Part shown: positions 6,754 through 14,561 of the stretch, in pieces | Layout: each line of letters opens with the position of its first letter | How positions within the stretch are numbered: position 1 is the first letter of the stretch | Assembly: GCA_036264445.1 (NCBI GenBank) | Contig: DATAQW010000288.1 | Location: forward strand, 1-19,404 | Length of the DNA stretch: 19,404 nt | DNA from: Pseudacidobacterium sp036264445 | GTDB taxonomy: Bacteria; Acidobacteriota; Terriglobia; Terriglobales; Acidobacteriaceae | Reading direction: 5' to 3' | Made by a program: the position numbers and the translations under genes | The notes under the pieces: generated by a model | Seen by the model: the letters and a program-made list of their open reading frames with translations, nothing else | Databases searched by the model: none | Told to the model about the DNA's origin: nothing

Positions 6754-7533
6754 ATGTTGAGAAAACGAATCATTGCCTGCCTTGATGTGCACGATGGCCG
6801 CGTAGTAAAAGGCGTGCAGTTTGTTGACATCATCGACGCGGGCGACCCGACTGAATTGGCGCGCCGTCATGCCGAAGCGGGCGCAGACGAGATCGTGCTG
6901 CTCGATATTACGGCGACGCATGAACGGCGTGGGACGCTGATTGATACTGTGGCAAGAACGGCGAAGCAAATATTTGTACCCTTTACCGTTGGAGGAGGCA
7001 TTCGAACGGTAGATGACGCTGCCGTTGTCTTCGATGCGGGGGCCGACAAGATCAGCATCAATTCGGCGGCGATTGCACGACCTGAGTTGATTGGAGAAAT
7101 TGGAAAGAAGTTCGGCGCGCAGGCGGTGATTGTAGCCATCGATGCGCGACGCGCGAAAGAATGCAGTGATCCCGTGAAGGAAGCAGAGGTGTTTGTCAGC
7201 GGGGGACGCAAACCAACCGGACGCAAAGTGGTCGAGTGGGCGCGAGAAGCTGAATCTCGCGGCGCAGGAGAGATTCTGCTCACATCAATGGATGCAGACG
7301 GAACACGCGCCGGATTCGATTGCGAACTGACTGCGCGCGTTAGCGAAGCGGTGCAGATCCCCGTCATTGCTTCCGGTGGCGCGGGTAGTGCTGCGCATTT
7401 TGCCGACGTGTTGCTGGAAGGAAAGGCCGATGCCGCATTGGCCGCGAGTATCTTCCATTTTGGAATCGCGGATGTGCGCGTTCTGAAAGAAGAAATTGCG
7501 AGACGAGGAGTCCAAGTGAGGCTGCCATGCTGA
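6754..7533 (+). CDS. hisF: Imidazole glycerol phosphate synthase, cyclase subunit
   Basis: HisF uses the ammonia delivered by HisH to close the imidazole ring, yielding imidazole-glycerol phosphate and AICAR. It is a 259-residue (beta/alpha)8 barrel. The catalytic pair is visible as Asp11 in IACLDV and Asp130 in VAIDARR, at the canonical numbers. VGGGIR and ASGGAGS are the two phosphate-binding loops, and LLTSMDADGT is a further signature. ATG 6754 follows the hisH stop with no gap and has GGAG six to nine bases upstream. Its last seven bases overlap hisA. A long opposite-strand ORF over this gene is a codon-bias shadow. Confidence 0.96.
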   Translation: MLRKRIIACLDVHDGRVVKGVQFVDIIDAGDPTELARRHAEAGADEIVLLDITATHERRGTLIDTVARTAKQIFVPFTVGGGIRTVDDAAVVFDAGADKISINSAAIARPELIGEIGKKFGAQAVIVAIDARRAKECSDPVKEAEVFVSGGRKPTGRKVVEWAREAESRGAGEILLTSMDADGTRAGFDCELTARVSEAVQIPVIASGGAGSAAHFADVLLEGKADAALAASIFHFGIADVRVLKEEIARRGVQVRLPC

Positions 7534-8213
7534 TTCCTTCCATTGATCTGATGGGCGGCCGCATCGTGCAGCTTGTGCGCGGTGAAAAACTGAAGCTGGC
7601 CTTCGATGATTTCGAATACTGGATTGAGCGATTTAGTGCCTATCCGATGGTCCAGCTTATTGATCTGGATGCGGCCATGCGGCAGGGCAACAATGCTGGA
7701 CTGATTGAGAAGATTTCGCGTCGCCTGCCTTGCCAAGTAGGAGGAGGCATTGCAACCATTAACCACGCCAGGCAGTTACTCGCTGTTGGCGCTAAGCGCG
7801 TTATCTTCGGTTCAGCATTGTTCGGCAGGGCTGAAGGCGCTGCCGCAGTAAACATTACTCTTGCGCAGGAAATTGCCAAAGAGATTGGCAGAGACCAATT
7901 TGTAGCTAGCATTGATACAAAAGCAGGACGCGTCGCTATAAAAGGATGGAAGGAACAGGCTGGCCTTACACCACATGAGGCGATCATTGCCCTGAATCCT
8001 TATTGCGGAGCATTTCTATACACGCATGTGGATACAGAAGGGACGATGCAGGGATTTCCACTGGAGGCTGCAAAAGTGTTGCGTGCGTTGACAGACCGGC
8101 AATTGATCGTCGCAGGCGGCATCCGCGAGCAAGCGGAGATTGATGCGCTGCATGAATTAGGTGTAGATGCGGTTGCCGGGATGGCAATCTATACCGGGGC
8201 CCTGGCTACCTAG
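7527..8213 (+). CDS. hisA: ProFAR isomerase (phosphoribosylformimino-AICAR-ribotide isomerase)
   Basis: HisA carries out the Amadori rearrangement of ProFAR to PRFAR, the HisF substrate. The 228-residue barrel is a little shorter than the common ~240 residues but has both catalytic aspartates, Asp7 in PSIDLMGG and Asp130 in ASIDTKAG. It also has the phosphate loops QVGGGI and VAGGIR, and IKGW, which separates HisA from HisF. TrpF-like dual function (PriA) is known only in actinobacteria and is not suggested here. ATG 7527 lies inside the end of hisF (7-base overlap), with GTGAGG at 7516-7521. It is the last gene of the operon; the next gene on the plus strand starts 370 bases later and no clear plus-strand terminator is seen. 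Confidence 0.94.
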   Translation: MLIPSIDLMGGRIVQLVRGEKLKLAFDDFEYWIERFSAYPMVQLIDLDAAMRQGNNAGLIEKISRRLPCQVGGGIATINHARQLLAVGAKRVIFGSALFGRAEGAAAVNITLAQEIAKEIGRDQFVASIDTKAGRVAIKGWKEQAGLTPHEAIIALNPYCGAFLYTHVDTEGTMQGFPLEAAKVLRALTDRQLIVAGGIREQAEIDALHELGVDAVAGMAIYTGALAT

Positions 8214-8264
8214 AATATCGCCGCACCATTGTTTAGCGGAGCTCTGTAGATTCGGAAAAAGACT

Positions 8265-8290
8265 CCACGTTAGCCCCGCGAACGTGGGGC
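8265..8290 (-). repeat. Palindromic element; likely hairpin/terminator for the minus-strand small gene
   Basis: CCACGTT (8265-8271) and AACGTGG (8281-8287) form a perfect 7-bp inverted repeat with a 9-base loop, and GCCCC/GGGGC (8273-8277 with 8286-8290) offers an alternative stem. Read on the minus strand the hairpin is followed after four bases by TTTTT, so it could terminate the gene at 8461-8270, whose TAA lies within it. From memory, similar GTGCCCCACGTT-like palindromes are scattered through Terriglobia genomes; this was not searched. Confidence 0.55.
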
Positions 8291-8461
8291 ACCCGCGCGA
8301 CCAGATGCTTCTTTGCGGCGCGAATAGAGGGCAACAGCTAAGAACACGAGCGCGGTTACAGCTTGAAGCAACGCAAGCTGCCATTGATGGTGCAGCAGTG
8401 ACAGAAAAGTAATCACAGCCCATAACGCTGCAATCGCGAACCAGATGGTGGAGCGCTGCAT
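8270..8461 (-). CDS. Small two-helix membrane protein, function unknown
   Basis: The 63-residue ORF on the minus strand starts ATG at 8461. It is dominated by two hydrophobic segments, ~residues 6-22 (IWFAIAALWAVITFLSL) and ~28-46 (QLALLQAVTALVFLAVALY). A short turn HHQW separates them, and a basic tail RRKEASGRAGAPRSRG follows. The two-helix hairpin with a positive end is a plausible inner-membrane miniprotein and is hard to explain as a shadow, since no gene lies on the opposite strand. It is convergent with hisA and divergent from the aminotransferase. The last seven codons and the stop come from a palindromic repeat, so the native C-terminus may have been replaced. No strong ribosome site was seen. 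I recognise no family. Confidence 0.5.
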   Translation of the reverse strand: MQRSTIWFAIAALWAVITFLSLLHHQWQLALLQAVTALVFLAVALYSRRKEASGRAGAPRSRG

Positions 8462-8583
8462 ACGACGCAGAATATCATCTTCAAGTCCAAGTGCAGTTCC
8501 CTGCGTTCCAATACCTCAAATTCAGATAAGCTAGAGAGTCCGGCGTTAGCGCCCGGTTTGATTCTGGCACGAGAGAACGAAAA

Positions 8584-9756
8584 ATGACCATAAAGAAAAG
8601 CACCGTACGGCTCGCGAAACGGCTTGATGAAGTCGGATTTTCTGACATCGTGCAGATTCGCAACAAAGTTCTTGAACTGCGAGCAGCCGGCGAAGTTGTG
8701 CATGCATTTCATGGTGGAGAACCGTTTTTCGAAACTCCCGAGCAAGTGAAGTACGCGATGATGCGGGCTCTGGTCGAGAACAAGACGAAATATGCTCCAT
8801 CGTCCGGAATTCAACCACTGCGTGAAGCCTTGACGCAAAAGCTTAAAACTCGCAACAAGCTCAATATGAGTGTCGACGATGTTCTGGTAACAGCGGGCGG
8901 CGCTCACGCGCTGTATGTTGCCTTTCAGGCAGTGCTTGATCCCGGCGACGACATGATTTTGTTTTCACCTTATTGGACTCCAATTCGCGACATGGTGACC
9001 GGAGCACAGGCGCGCCCTCTCCTGGTGCCTACGATCGGGGCCCGTCGCAACGGACTGACGAAGACGCTTGAGCAGTTCACCACCCCACACACCAAGGCCA
9101 TTTACTACAACACGCCGCAGAACCCCTCCGGCATCGTGTTTTCGCGCGAAGAGGCTGAAGAAGTTGCAGCGTTCGCCAAAAAACACAACCTCATTGTGAT
9201 TGCCGATGAGGCGTATGAAGATCTGGTCTATGAAGGCGAGCATGTGTCGATCGCTTCTCTGCCGGGAATGGCCGAGCGGACGATCTCCACTTATACATTT
9301 TCAAAAAGCTACGGAATGACTGGCTGGCGTGTTGGCTATGTCGTGGCCAAAGAACCATTCATGACCGGCCTGCGCAAGCTCGTGCTTTATTCGGTGAATG
9401 GGGTATCCACACCGTCGCAATGGGCGGCTTTGGATGCGCTGTCGATGTCGCAAAGCTTTCTGGATAAGCGAAAAGAAGAATATCGCGAACGACGCGATCT
9501 TCTGGTGAAGGGCCTTAACGAGCTGGGACTGGAATGCGAGCTTCCTCACGGAGCATTTTATGCGCTGCCTTCTGTTGCAAAGATTCATAAGGACAGCCGC
9601 AAAGCTGCCTCGCTTCTTCTTGAAAAGGCGCACGTAGCCACAATCCCCGGCGTTGTTTTTGGGGCGCAAGGCGAAGGATACGTGCGGTTCGGGTACTCCG
9701 TACCAAAGGCGGCAATAGAAGCAGGACTGGATGCTCTATTTAAGTTTCTTAAATAG
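8584..9756 (+). CDS. Class I/II PLP aminotransferase (aspartate aminotransferase-like)
   Basis: The 390-residue fold-type I aminotransferase would transfer an amino group between an amino acid and a 2-oxoacid. Motifs are KYAPSSGIQPLREAL, TAGGAHALY (PLP phosphate region), NTPQNPSGIVF, IADEAYEDLVYEG with Asp208, TYTFSKSYGMTGWRVGY with the Schiff-base Lys241, and RFGYSV with Arg368, which binds the substrate carboxylate. This set fits the aspartate/aromatic group (subgroup I gamma-like), though alanine, kynurenine or methionine specificity cannot be excluded. It follows the his operon but is separated by a 370-base gap with a gene on the other strand, so it is probably not part of that operon. 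The start ATG 8584 has only a weak purine stretch (GAGAACGA) before it. Confidence 0.85.
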   Translation: MTIKKSTVRLAKRLDEVGFSDIVQIRNKVLELRAAGEVVHAFHGGEPFFETPEQVKYAMMRALVENKTKYAPSSGIQPLREALTQKLKTRNKLNMSVDDVLVTAGGAHALYVAFQAVLDPGDDMILFSPYWTPIRDMVTGAQARPLLVPTIGARRNGLTKTLEQFTTPHTKAIYYNTPQNPSGIVFSREEAEEVAAFAKKHNLIVIADEAYEDLVYEGEHVSIASLPGMAERTISTYTFSKSYGMTGWRVGYVVAKEPFMTGLRKLVLYSVNGVSTPSQWAALDALSMSQSFLDKRKEEYRERRDLLVKGLNELGLECELPHGAFYALPSVAKIHKDSRKAASLLLEKAHVATIPGVVFGAQGEGYVRFGYSVPKAAIEAGLDALFKFLK

Positions 9757-9757
9757 A
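9735..9757. repeat. Perfect 10-bp palindrome spanning the aminotransferase stop codon
   Basis: TCTATTTAAG (9735-9744) and CTTAAATAGA (9748-9757) are exact inverted repeats around TTT. The element covers the last codons and the TAG. It is AT-rich and not followed by a T run, so it is not a standard intrinsic terminator; it may be an mRNA 3' stem or a protein-binding site, or chance. Confidence 0.5.
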
Positions 9758-9813
9758 AGACGATACCCGCGAATTCATTGCACCCCAATGCTCGTCTCAA
9801 GCGTCTAAAGCAC

Positions 9814-10590
9814 ATGCGCTTTCGAAATTTTGCGGGAACTCCCCTGCCCCGAATCCTCTTTTTGTGCTGGGCAGTACTTGCTTCTTTGTCCTTTGCCTCT
9901 GCGCAAACGGCCTCTGGCCCAAATGCTCTTCCCGATGCGCCAGATCCGCAAACGGATGGACAAAGTTTACAACAGGCCAATGCAAACGCGAGCACGGAGG
10001 GTAAACAAACTAAGCGCATCCTCGGCATTATTCCAAACTTTCGCGCCGTTTCAGTTGACGAGAAGCTGCCACCTCAATCTGCGAAAGACAAATTTGTAAC
10101 TGCAACACAAGATAGTTTCGATTATTCGGGGTTTATCTTTGCTGGAGCGCTGGCTGGGATTAGCCAGGCGCAGGATTCCTATCCTGAATTTCACCAAGGC
10201 GCCGCCGGATATGGCCGCTATTACTGGCACACTCTTGCTGACCAGTCAGTGGAAAACTACATGGTCGAGGGAATTTTCCCGTCGGCGCTACGCCAGGATT
10301 CACGCTATTACACGCTCGGACGTGGTGGCATCATCAAACGAACCGAATATTCCTTCTCGCGTATTTTCATTACCCGCACTGACTCGGGCGGCGAAACATT
10401 TAATGCTTCGGAAATTGTTGGTGCAGGCGCAGCATCCGGAACCTCAAGCCTGTATTATCCGGGGAAAGATCGCACCTGGACAAAAGTAGGCCAGCGCTGG
10501 TTCACTAATGTTAGCCTTGACGGAATGACCTTCATTTTCAAGGAATTCTGGCCAGACATTAACAACGCTATCTTCCACCAGAAACAATAA
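9814..10590 (+). CDS. Secreted protein of unknown function, acidobacterial type
   Basis: The 258-residue protein begins MRFRNFAGTPLPRILFLCWAV and has a signal peptide ending near ASAQ. A low-complexity linker rich in Ala, Asn and Gln follows, including the Leu-Pro-Asp-Ala-Pro stretch common in acidobacterial exported proteins. The mature domain (~residues 70-255) contains AGALAGISQAQDSYPEF, GYGRYYWHTLADQ, a segment with DSRYYTLGRGG, FNASEIVGAGAASGTSSLYYP, and ends in KEFWPDI. I know this pattern as a widespread hypothetical family of Acidobacteria, often in several copies per genome; no biochemical role is known to me. Alternating aromatic and glycine residues could suit an outer-membrane or periplasmic beta structure, but that is a guess. 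ATG 9814 is preferred over TTG 9778 because it directly precedes the signal peptide. The ribosome site is weak. Confidence 0.75.
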   Translation: MRFRNFAGTPLPRILFLCWAVLASLSFASAQTASGPNALPDAPDPQTDGQSLQQANANASTEGKQTKRILGIIPNFRAVSVDEKLPPQSAKDKFVTATQDSFDYSGFIFAGALAGISQAQDSYPEFHQGAAGYGRYYWHTLADQSVENYMVEGIFPSALRQDSRYYTLGRGGIIKRTEYSFSRIFITRTDSGGETFNASEIVGAGAASGTSSLYYPGKDRTWTKVGQRWFTNVSLDGMTFIFKEFWPDINNAIFHQKQ

Positions 10591-10665
10591 CAGACGATTC
10601 CAGCTTCTCTTCAGTTTCCATTACAGGATGAGAAACTACGAATGGACCAAGGGAGATGTGTCTGC

Positions 10666-11631
10666 ATGGTGAGAGTAGGAGTGCCGCATTGGACAAGCGA
10701 AGCACTAATTGCCAAACTGCCGTCGGAGGTTAACGTAGTTGTTCTGCCCGAGAAGCCATCTGCGCCGATTGAGATCGACTTCTGGGTTGCGCCTCTGTTT
10801 GCCAAGCATGCACGGCCAGTCGCTCCGTATCTTCGCGGCGTGAAGGCAGTACAGTCATTGCAGGCTGGCGTCGACTGGCAGAGAGAATTTGTTCCTAACG
10901 GAGCCGTGCTGTGCGACGCGCAAGGCGTTCACAATGTGGCCACTTCAGAATGGGTTGTCGCGTCGATTCTAGCAATGACCAAGTTTCTTCCCTTTTATTT
11001 TGATCTTCAGCAAAAAGGCACGTGGGTTACACGCGAGGCGGCAGCGGAGAATTACCGTTCGCTTTATCAGAAAGAACCGCATTCCTATCCACCGCTGCTT
11101 ATTGAAGAACTCGCCGGCAAGACAGTACTGATTGTTGGATACGGTTCAATCGGGAAATCGATTGAAGACCGCTTGCTTCCTTTCGGAGTCAATACGATTC
11201 GGGTTGCGCGTACGTCCAAGCCTGGAGTTGAGCCAGTCGATAAACTGTCTGCATTACTTCCTGTAGCCGACATTGTTGTCCTGATCGTGCCCCTCACTCC
11301 CGAGACACAGCATTTGATGAATGCTGACAACATTGCGCGAATGAAGCAGGGAGCACTGTTGGTAAATGCTGCTCGCGGACCTGTCGTAGATACAGGTGCC
11401 TTGATGAAAGCGCTGGAGGGCCATCGCATTCGCGCAGCGCTGGATGTGACTGATCCGGAGCCATTGCCGGAAGGGCATCAACTGTGGAACGCTCCAAATC
11501 TGTTGCTTACGCCACATGTTGGCGGATCGAGCCCGCTTTTCATGTCGAGAGCCTTCGATCTGGTTGCAGAACAGGTGAAACGGTTTGCTAAGGGTGAGCC
11601 GCTCAAGAATGTGGTTGTGGGCGCTTACTGA
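10666..11631 (+). CDS. D-isomer-specific 2-hydroxyacid dehydrogenase (NAD(P)-dependent)
   Basis: The 321-residue enzyme interconverts a 2-oxoacid and a D-2-hydroxyacid. The NAD(P)-binding domain shows VLIVGYGSIGKSIEDRLLPFG (~residues 150-170). The catalytic trio is Arg237 in NAARGPVVD, Glu265 in DPEPLP and His284 in LTPHVGG. The residue pattern after the second beta strand (VARTSK) has Arg rather than the usual Asp, which suggests NADPH use, as in glyoxylate/hydroxypyruvate reductases. I prefer ATG 10666 (MVRVGVPHW), with GGGAGA at 10651-10656; ATG 10642 would add eight residues and cannot be excluded. Its 3' end overlaps the convergent FAD/Fe-S gene by 29 bases. The substrate is undetermined. 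Confidence 0.88.
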   Translation: MVRVGVPHWTSEALIAKLPSEVNVVVLPEKPSAPIEIDFWVAPLFAKHARPVAPYLRGVKAVQSLQAGVDWQREFVPNGAVLCDAQGVHNVATSEWVVASILAMTKFLPFYFDLQQKGTWVTREAAAENYRSLYQKEPHSYPPLLIEELAGKTVLIVGYGSIGKSIEDRLLPFGVNTIRVARTSKPGVEPVDKLSALLPVADIVVLIVPLTPETQHLMNADNIARMKQGALLVNAARGPVVDTGALMKALEGHRIRAALDVTDPEPLPEGHQLWNAPNLLLTPHVGGSSPLFMSRAFDLVAEQVKRFAKGEPLKNVVVGAY

Positions 11632-14542
11632 TGACCTCGGCAAAATGCAGTGCCCGACGGCTTGTGTTCTGAGTAATCTGCTCGCGGCAACTGAAGCCAT
11701 CGCTGACAATCAGCGTTTCGCTTGCAGCGTTGCGCACAGCGGGGAGCAGAACGCGTTCGCCGAGAGTCTGCGATATTTCGTACTTTTCTTTTTCGAAGCC
11801 GAACGGGCCAGCCATGCCGCAGCATCCTGAATCGAGCAACTCAACTTGTGCGCCAGTTGCATGCAGAATGGTCATTTCATCCTTCATCTTCATTAATGAT
11901 TTGTGATGGCAATGGCCGTGCAACACGATGCGTCTTCCTGCGAGCGATGGCGGCCTGTATTCAGGCGCGTGGCGCACGAGAAATTCACTCAACAGAAGCG
12001 ACTGATCACTGAGATGCTTCGCGCGCTCGTCTGACGGAAAGAAATTCAGCAGCTCATCGCGAAAAACGCTGGCGCAGCTTGGCTCCAGAAAGATGAAGGA
12101 CATTCCAGCGTCGATGTGCGGAGCAAATAAGCGCAGTATTTTTTCAAGATAAGAGCGTGCCTGTTTGAGAAAACCAAAATCGTAGAGAGGCCGTCCGCAG
12201 CAGATGTGCTGTTTTGGTGTGTATGGAGAGAATCCCGCGTCGGTCAGCACCTGATGGGCAGATTTGAGCACATGCGGATGATAGTAGTTGTTCCATGTGT
12301 CAGGCCAGAGAAGCACCTGCGACTGTAAAAACTCATCATCACTTACTTTAAGCGTGCTCTGATAATTCCGAGATGCGAATTGCGGAAGATTTCGTTGCGG
12401 CGCAATTCCCAGTGTATTTTTTAGCAGCGTGTTGATTCCAGGAATTTGCATCGGCAAATTCGCCAGTCGCGTAGTTACACCTGGAATAGCAGACGCAAGA
12501 TGTGCCCAGCGGTCCATAAATCCGAACGCATGATCGCGCAATGGATGAGGATGGCGCTCATAATAGTGAGCGAGAAATTCGGCCTTATAGGTCGCGACAT
12601 CTACATTCACGGGGCATTCGCTTTTGCAGGCCTTACACGAAAGGCATAAATCGAGCGCTTCATGCACATGCTCGTCGCTCCATCCTAGCTGGAGCACATC
12701 GCCTTCGAGGGCTTCCCACAAAAGGTGCGCGCGGCCTCGCGTGGAATGGCGCTCTTCCTGCGTGACCATGTAACTTGGGCACATGGTTCCTGGATTTTTC
12801 TTGCGGCAAGCGCCTACGCCAACGCAACGAAGCGTAGCTTCTGCAAGCGATCCCGTATCTTCAGGGAATTGAAAATACGTCTCGATTTTTTTTGATTGAT
12901 AGCCCGCGCCTAAGCGCAGATTTTCATGCGGCTCGTAGACGGCGACGGGATCTATGAGCTTGCCCGGATTCATCCTGTTCTGCGGATCCCACAAAGCCTT
13001 GAATTCGCGGAATGCCTGCATTAATTCTGGACCGAACATCTTTGGCAACAACGCGGAGCGCGCTTGGCCATCACCATGCTCACCTGAAATGGAACCGCCG
13101 TGTTCCATGACAACATCAGTCGCCTGATCGAGAAATGCGCGAAATTTGCGAATGCCCTCTTCGCTTTCGAGATCGAAGTTGATGCGCATGTGAACGCAGC
13201 CCTGCCCAAAATGTCCATACATGGGGCTGCGATAGCCGAACTCATCCATCAATTTAAAGATGTGCCGGAGGTACGAACCAAGCTTTTCCGGCGGCACAGC
13301 GGCATCCTCCCAACCCTCCCATCCATGCGGCTCACCGGGAATGAAGACGGTCGAGCCGAGGGCCGACTCACGGACATGCCAGACGCGCGGTGCTTCTTCT
13401 GTCGTGTAACGCTGGGCAGTGGCAGGCAGTTGTGATGTCGCGGCGAGGAAGTGATCAACCTGTACATCCACATCTTCTACTGACCAGCCACCGAACTCGA
13501 CGAGAAGATGACCGCGCCCATCCGGAAGCAGGCCAATGTCGTCGAGCGCCAACCGCTTGCGGCGCATGAAATCGACGAGCATGCCGTCGAAGCCTTCAAG
13601 GCCGATTGGTTTGTACTCCAGGACAAATGGGACATGATCCGCTGCGATAAAGGGATCAGCAAATCCAAGGCCCACCAGGCGCCGATGCGGCGGACTTGGT
13701 TTTAGTTCAAGCGTTGCTCCGAGAACGGTGACGCATGAGCCTTCACTGCCAACCAGAGCGCGTGCAACGTGAAATCCACTTTCCGGCAGAAGCTCATCAA
13801 GGTTGTATCCGGAGACGCGCCGCGGAATTTTCGGAAAGCGCTGACGGACGAGATCAGCATATTGATCGCGGATGCGGCGCAGTCCCGCGTAAATTTCGCC
13901 TCGACGCCCGCCCGCGGCAATAATCGCATTCAACTCATCTTCTGAGGTTGCGCCAACGGTCATGCGCGTGCCGTCGTAGAGGACGATATCGAGCGAGTGA
14001 ATATTGTCGACGGTTTTTCCGCCCATCAGCGCGTGCACGCCGCAGGAGTTATTGCCGATCATTCCGCCAAGCGTGCAGCGGCTATGTGTTGCCGGATCGG
14101 GGGCGAAGGTGAGGTGATGCTCCTCGGCGGCTTCGCGCACACGGTCGAGCACAATACCAGGATCGACATGCGCCAGCTTCTTTTCCGGATCAAGCCAGTG
14201 GATATTGCGCATGTATTTTGAGAAATCGAGCACGACGGCTACATTGCAACATTGCCCTGCAAGGCTGGTTCCCCCGCCGCGCGCCAATACCGGGGCACCG
14301 AATTCACGGCAGGCTGCAATCGTAGCCACCACATCATCAACATCACGCGGAATGACCAGGCCGATCGGGACCTGGCGGTAATTTGAGGCGTCTGTTGCAT
14401 AGAGAGCGCGGGAGCCAGCGTCAAAACGGACTTCACCACGAACAATAGATCGCAACTTTTGCTCCAGCTCTTCTGAAGTGCTGAAGCCTTCGTGCGGATG
14501 ATGCGTGTTATTCAAGACGGGAAGCTGAGATACCTGGGCCAC
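11603..14542 (-). CDS. FAD- and Fe-S-containing D-2-hydroxyacid dehydrogenase (D-lactate / D-2-hydroxyglutarate type, YdiJ-like)
   Basis: The 979-residue fusion has three parts. An N-terminal FAD-binding type 4 domain (ARGGGTSLAGQC; GGMIGNNSCGVHALMGGKT) is followed by the FAD-linked oxidase C-terminal domain (YGHFGQGCVHMRI; SISGEHGDGQARSALL). Next is a ferredoxin-like segment with CVGVGACRKKNPGTMCPS (~571) and CLSCKACKSECP (~630) binding 4Fe-4S clusters. Last is a GlpC/LutA-type region with two CCG motifs (CCGRP ~779, SCCGM ~902). Length and order resemble E. coli YdiJ (a D-2-hydroxyglutarate dehydrogenase) and D-lactate dehydrogenases of the same build. Electrons probably go to quinone or a carrier at the membrane. 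The GTG start at 14542 lies 19 bases after the symporter stop, so both are co-transcribed; no strong ribosome site is seen. Substrate choice between D-lactate, glycolate and D-2-hydroxyglutarate is inferred from the transporter only. Confidence 0.88.
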   Translation of the reverse strand: MAQVSQLPVLNNTHHPHEGFSTSEELEQKLRSIVRGEVRFDAGSRALYATDASNYRQVPIGLVIPRDVDDVVATIAACREFGAPVLARGGGTSLAGQCCNVAVVLDFSKYMRNIHWLDPEKKLAHVDPGIVLDRVREAAEEHHLTFAPDPATHSRCTLGGMIGNNSCGVHALMGGKTVDNIHSLDIVLYDGTRMTVGATSEDELNAIIAAGGRRGEIYAGLRRIRDQYADLVRQRFPKIPRRVSGYNLDELLPESGFHVARALVGSEGSCVTVLGATLELKPSPPHRRLVGLGFADPFIAADHVPFVLEYKPIGLEGFDGMLVDFMRRKRLALDDIGLLPDGRGHLLVEFGGWSVEDVDVQVDHFLAATSQLPATAQRYTTEEAPRVWHVRESALGSTVFIPGEPHGWEGWEDAAVPPEKLGSYLRHIFKLMDEFGYRSPMYGHFGQGCVHMRINFDLESEEGIRKFRAFLDQATDVVMEHGGSISGEHGDGQARSALLPKMFGPELMQAFREFKALWDPQNRMNPGKLIDPVAVYEPHENLRLGAGYQSKKIETYFQFPEDTGSLAEATLRCVGVGACRKKNPGTMCPSYMVTQEERHSTRGRAHLLWEALEGDVLQLGWSDEHVHEALDLCLSCKACKSECPVNVDVATYKAEFLAHYYERHPHPLRDHAFGFMDRWAHLASAIPGVTTRLANLPMQIPGINTLLKNTLGIAPQRNLPQFASRNYQSTLKVSDDEFLQSQVLLWPDTWNNYYHPHVLKSAHQVLTDAGFSPYTPKQHICCGRPLYDFGFLKQARSYLEKILRLFAPHIDAGMSFIFLEPSCASVFRDELLNFFPSDERAKHLSDQSLLLSEFLVRHAPEYRPPSLAGRRIVLHGHCHHKSLMKMKDEMTILHATGAQVELLDSGCCGMAGPFGFEKEKYEISQTLGERVLLPAVRNAASETLIVSDGFSCREQITQNTSRRALHFAEVISKRPQPHS

Positions 14543-14561
14543 GGCAGTATTCTAGTGCGCT

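Noticed and set aside
6867..7766. 299-codon minus-strand ORF
   Set aside because: It lies exactly opposite hisF and the start of hisA; composition (Ala/Ser/Thr-rich, no motif) is that of a codon-bias shadow.
8413..8907. Minus-strand 164-codon ORF
   Set aside because: It covers the 5' part of the aminotransferase in antisense and the small membrane gene in another frame; no motif.
13872..13886. Third copy of the shared promoter 15-mer (GCGCAGTCC)
   Set aside because: Only nine bases match and they fall inside the FAD/Fe-S coding region without the flanking boxes.
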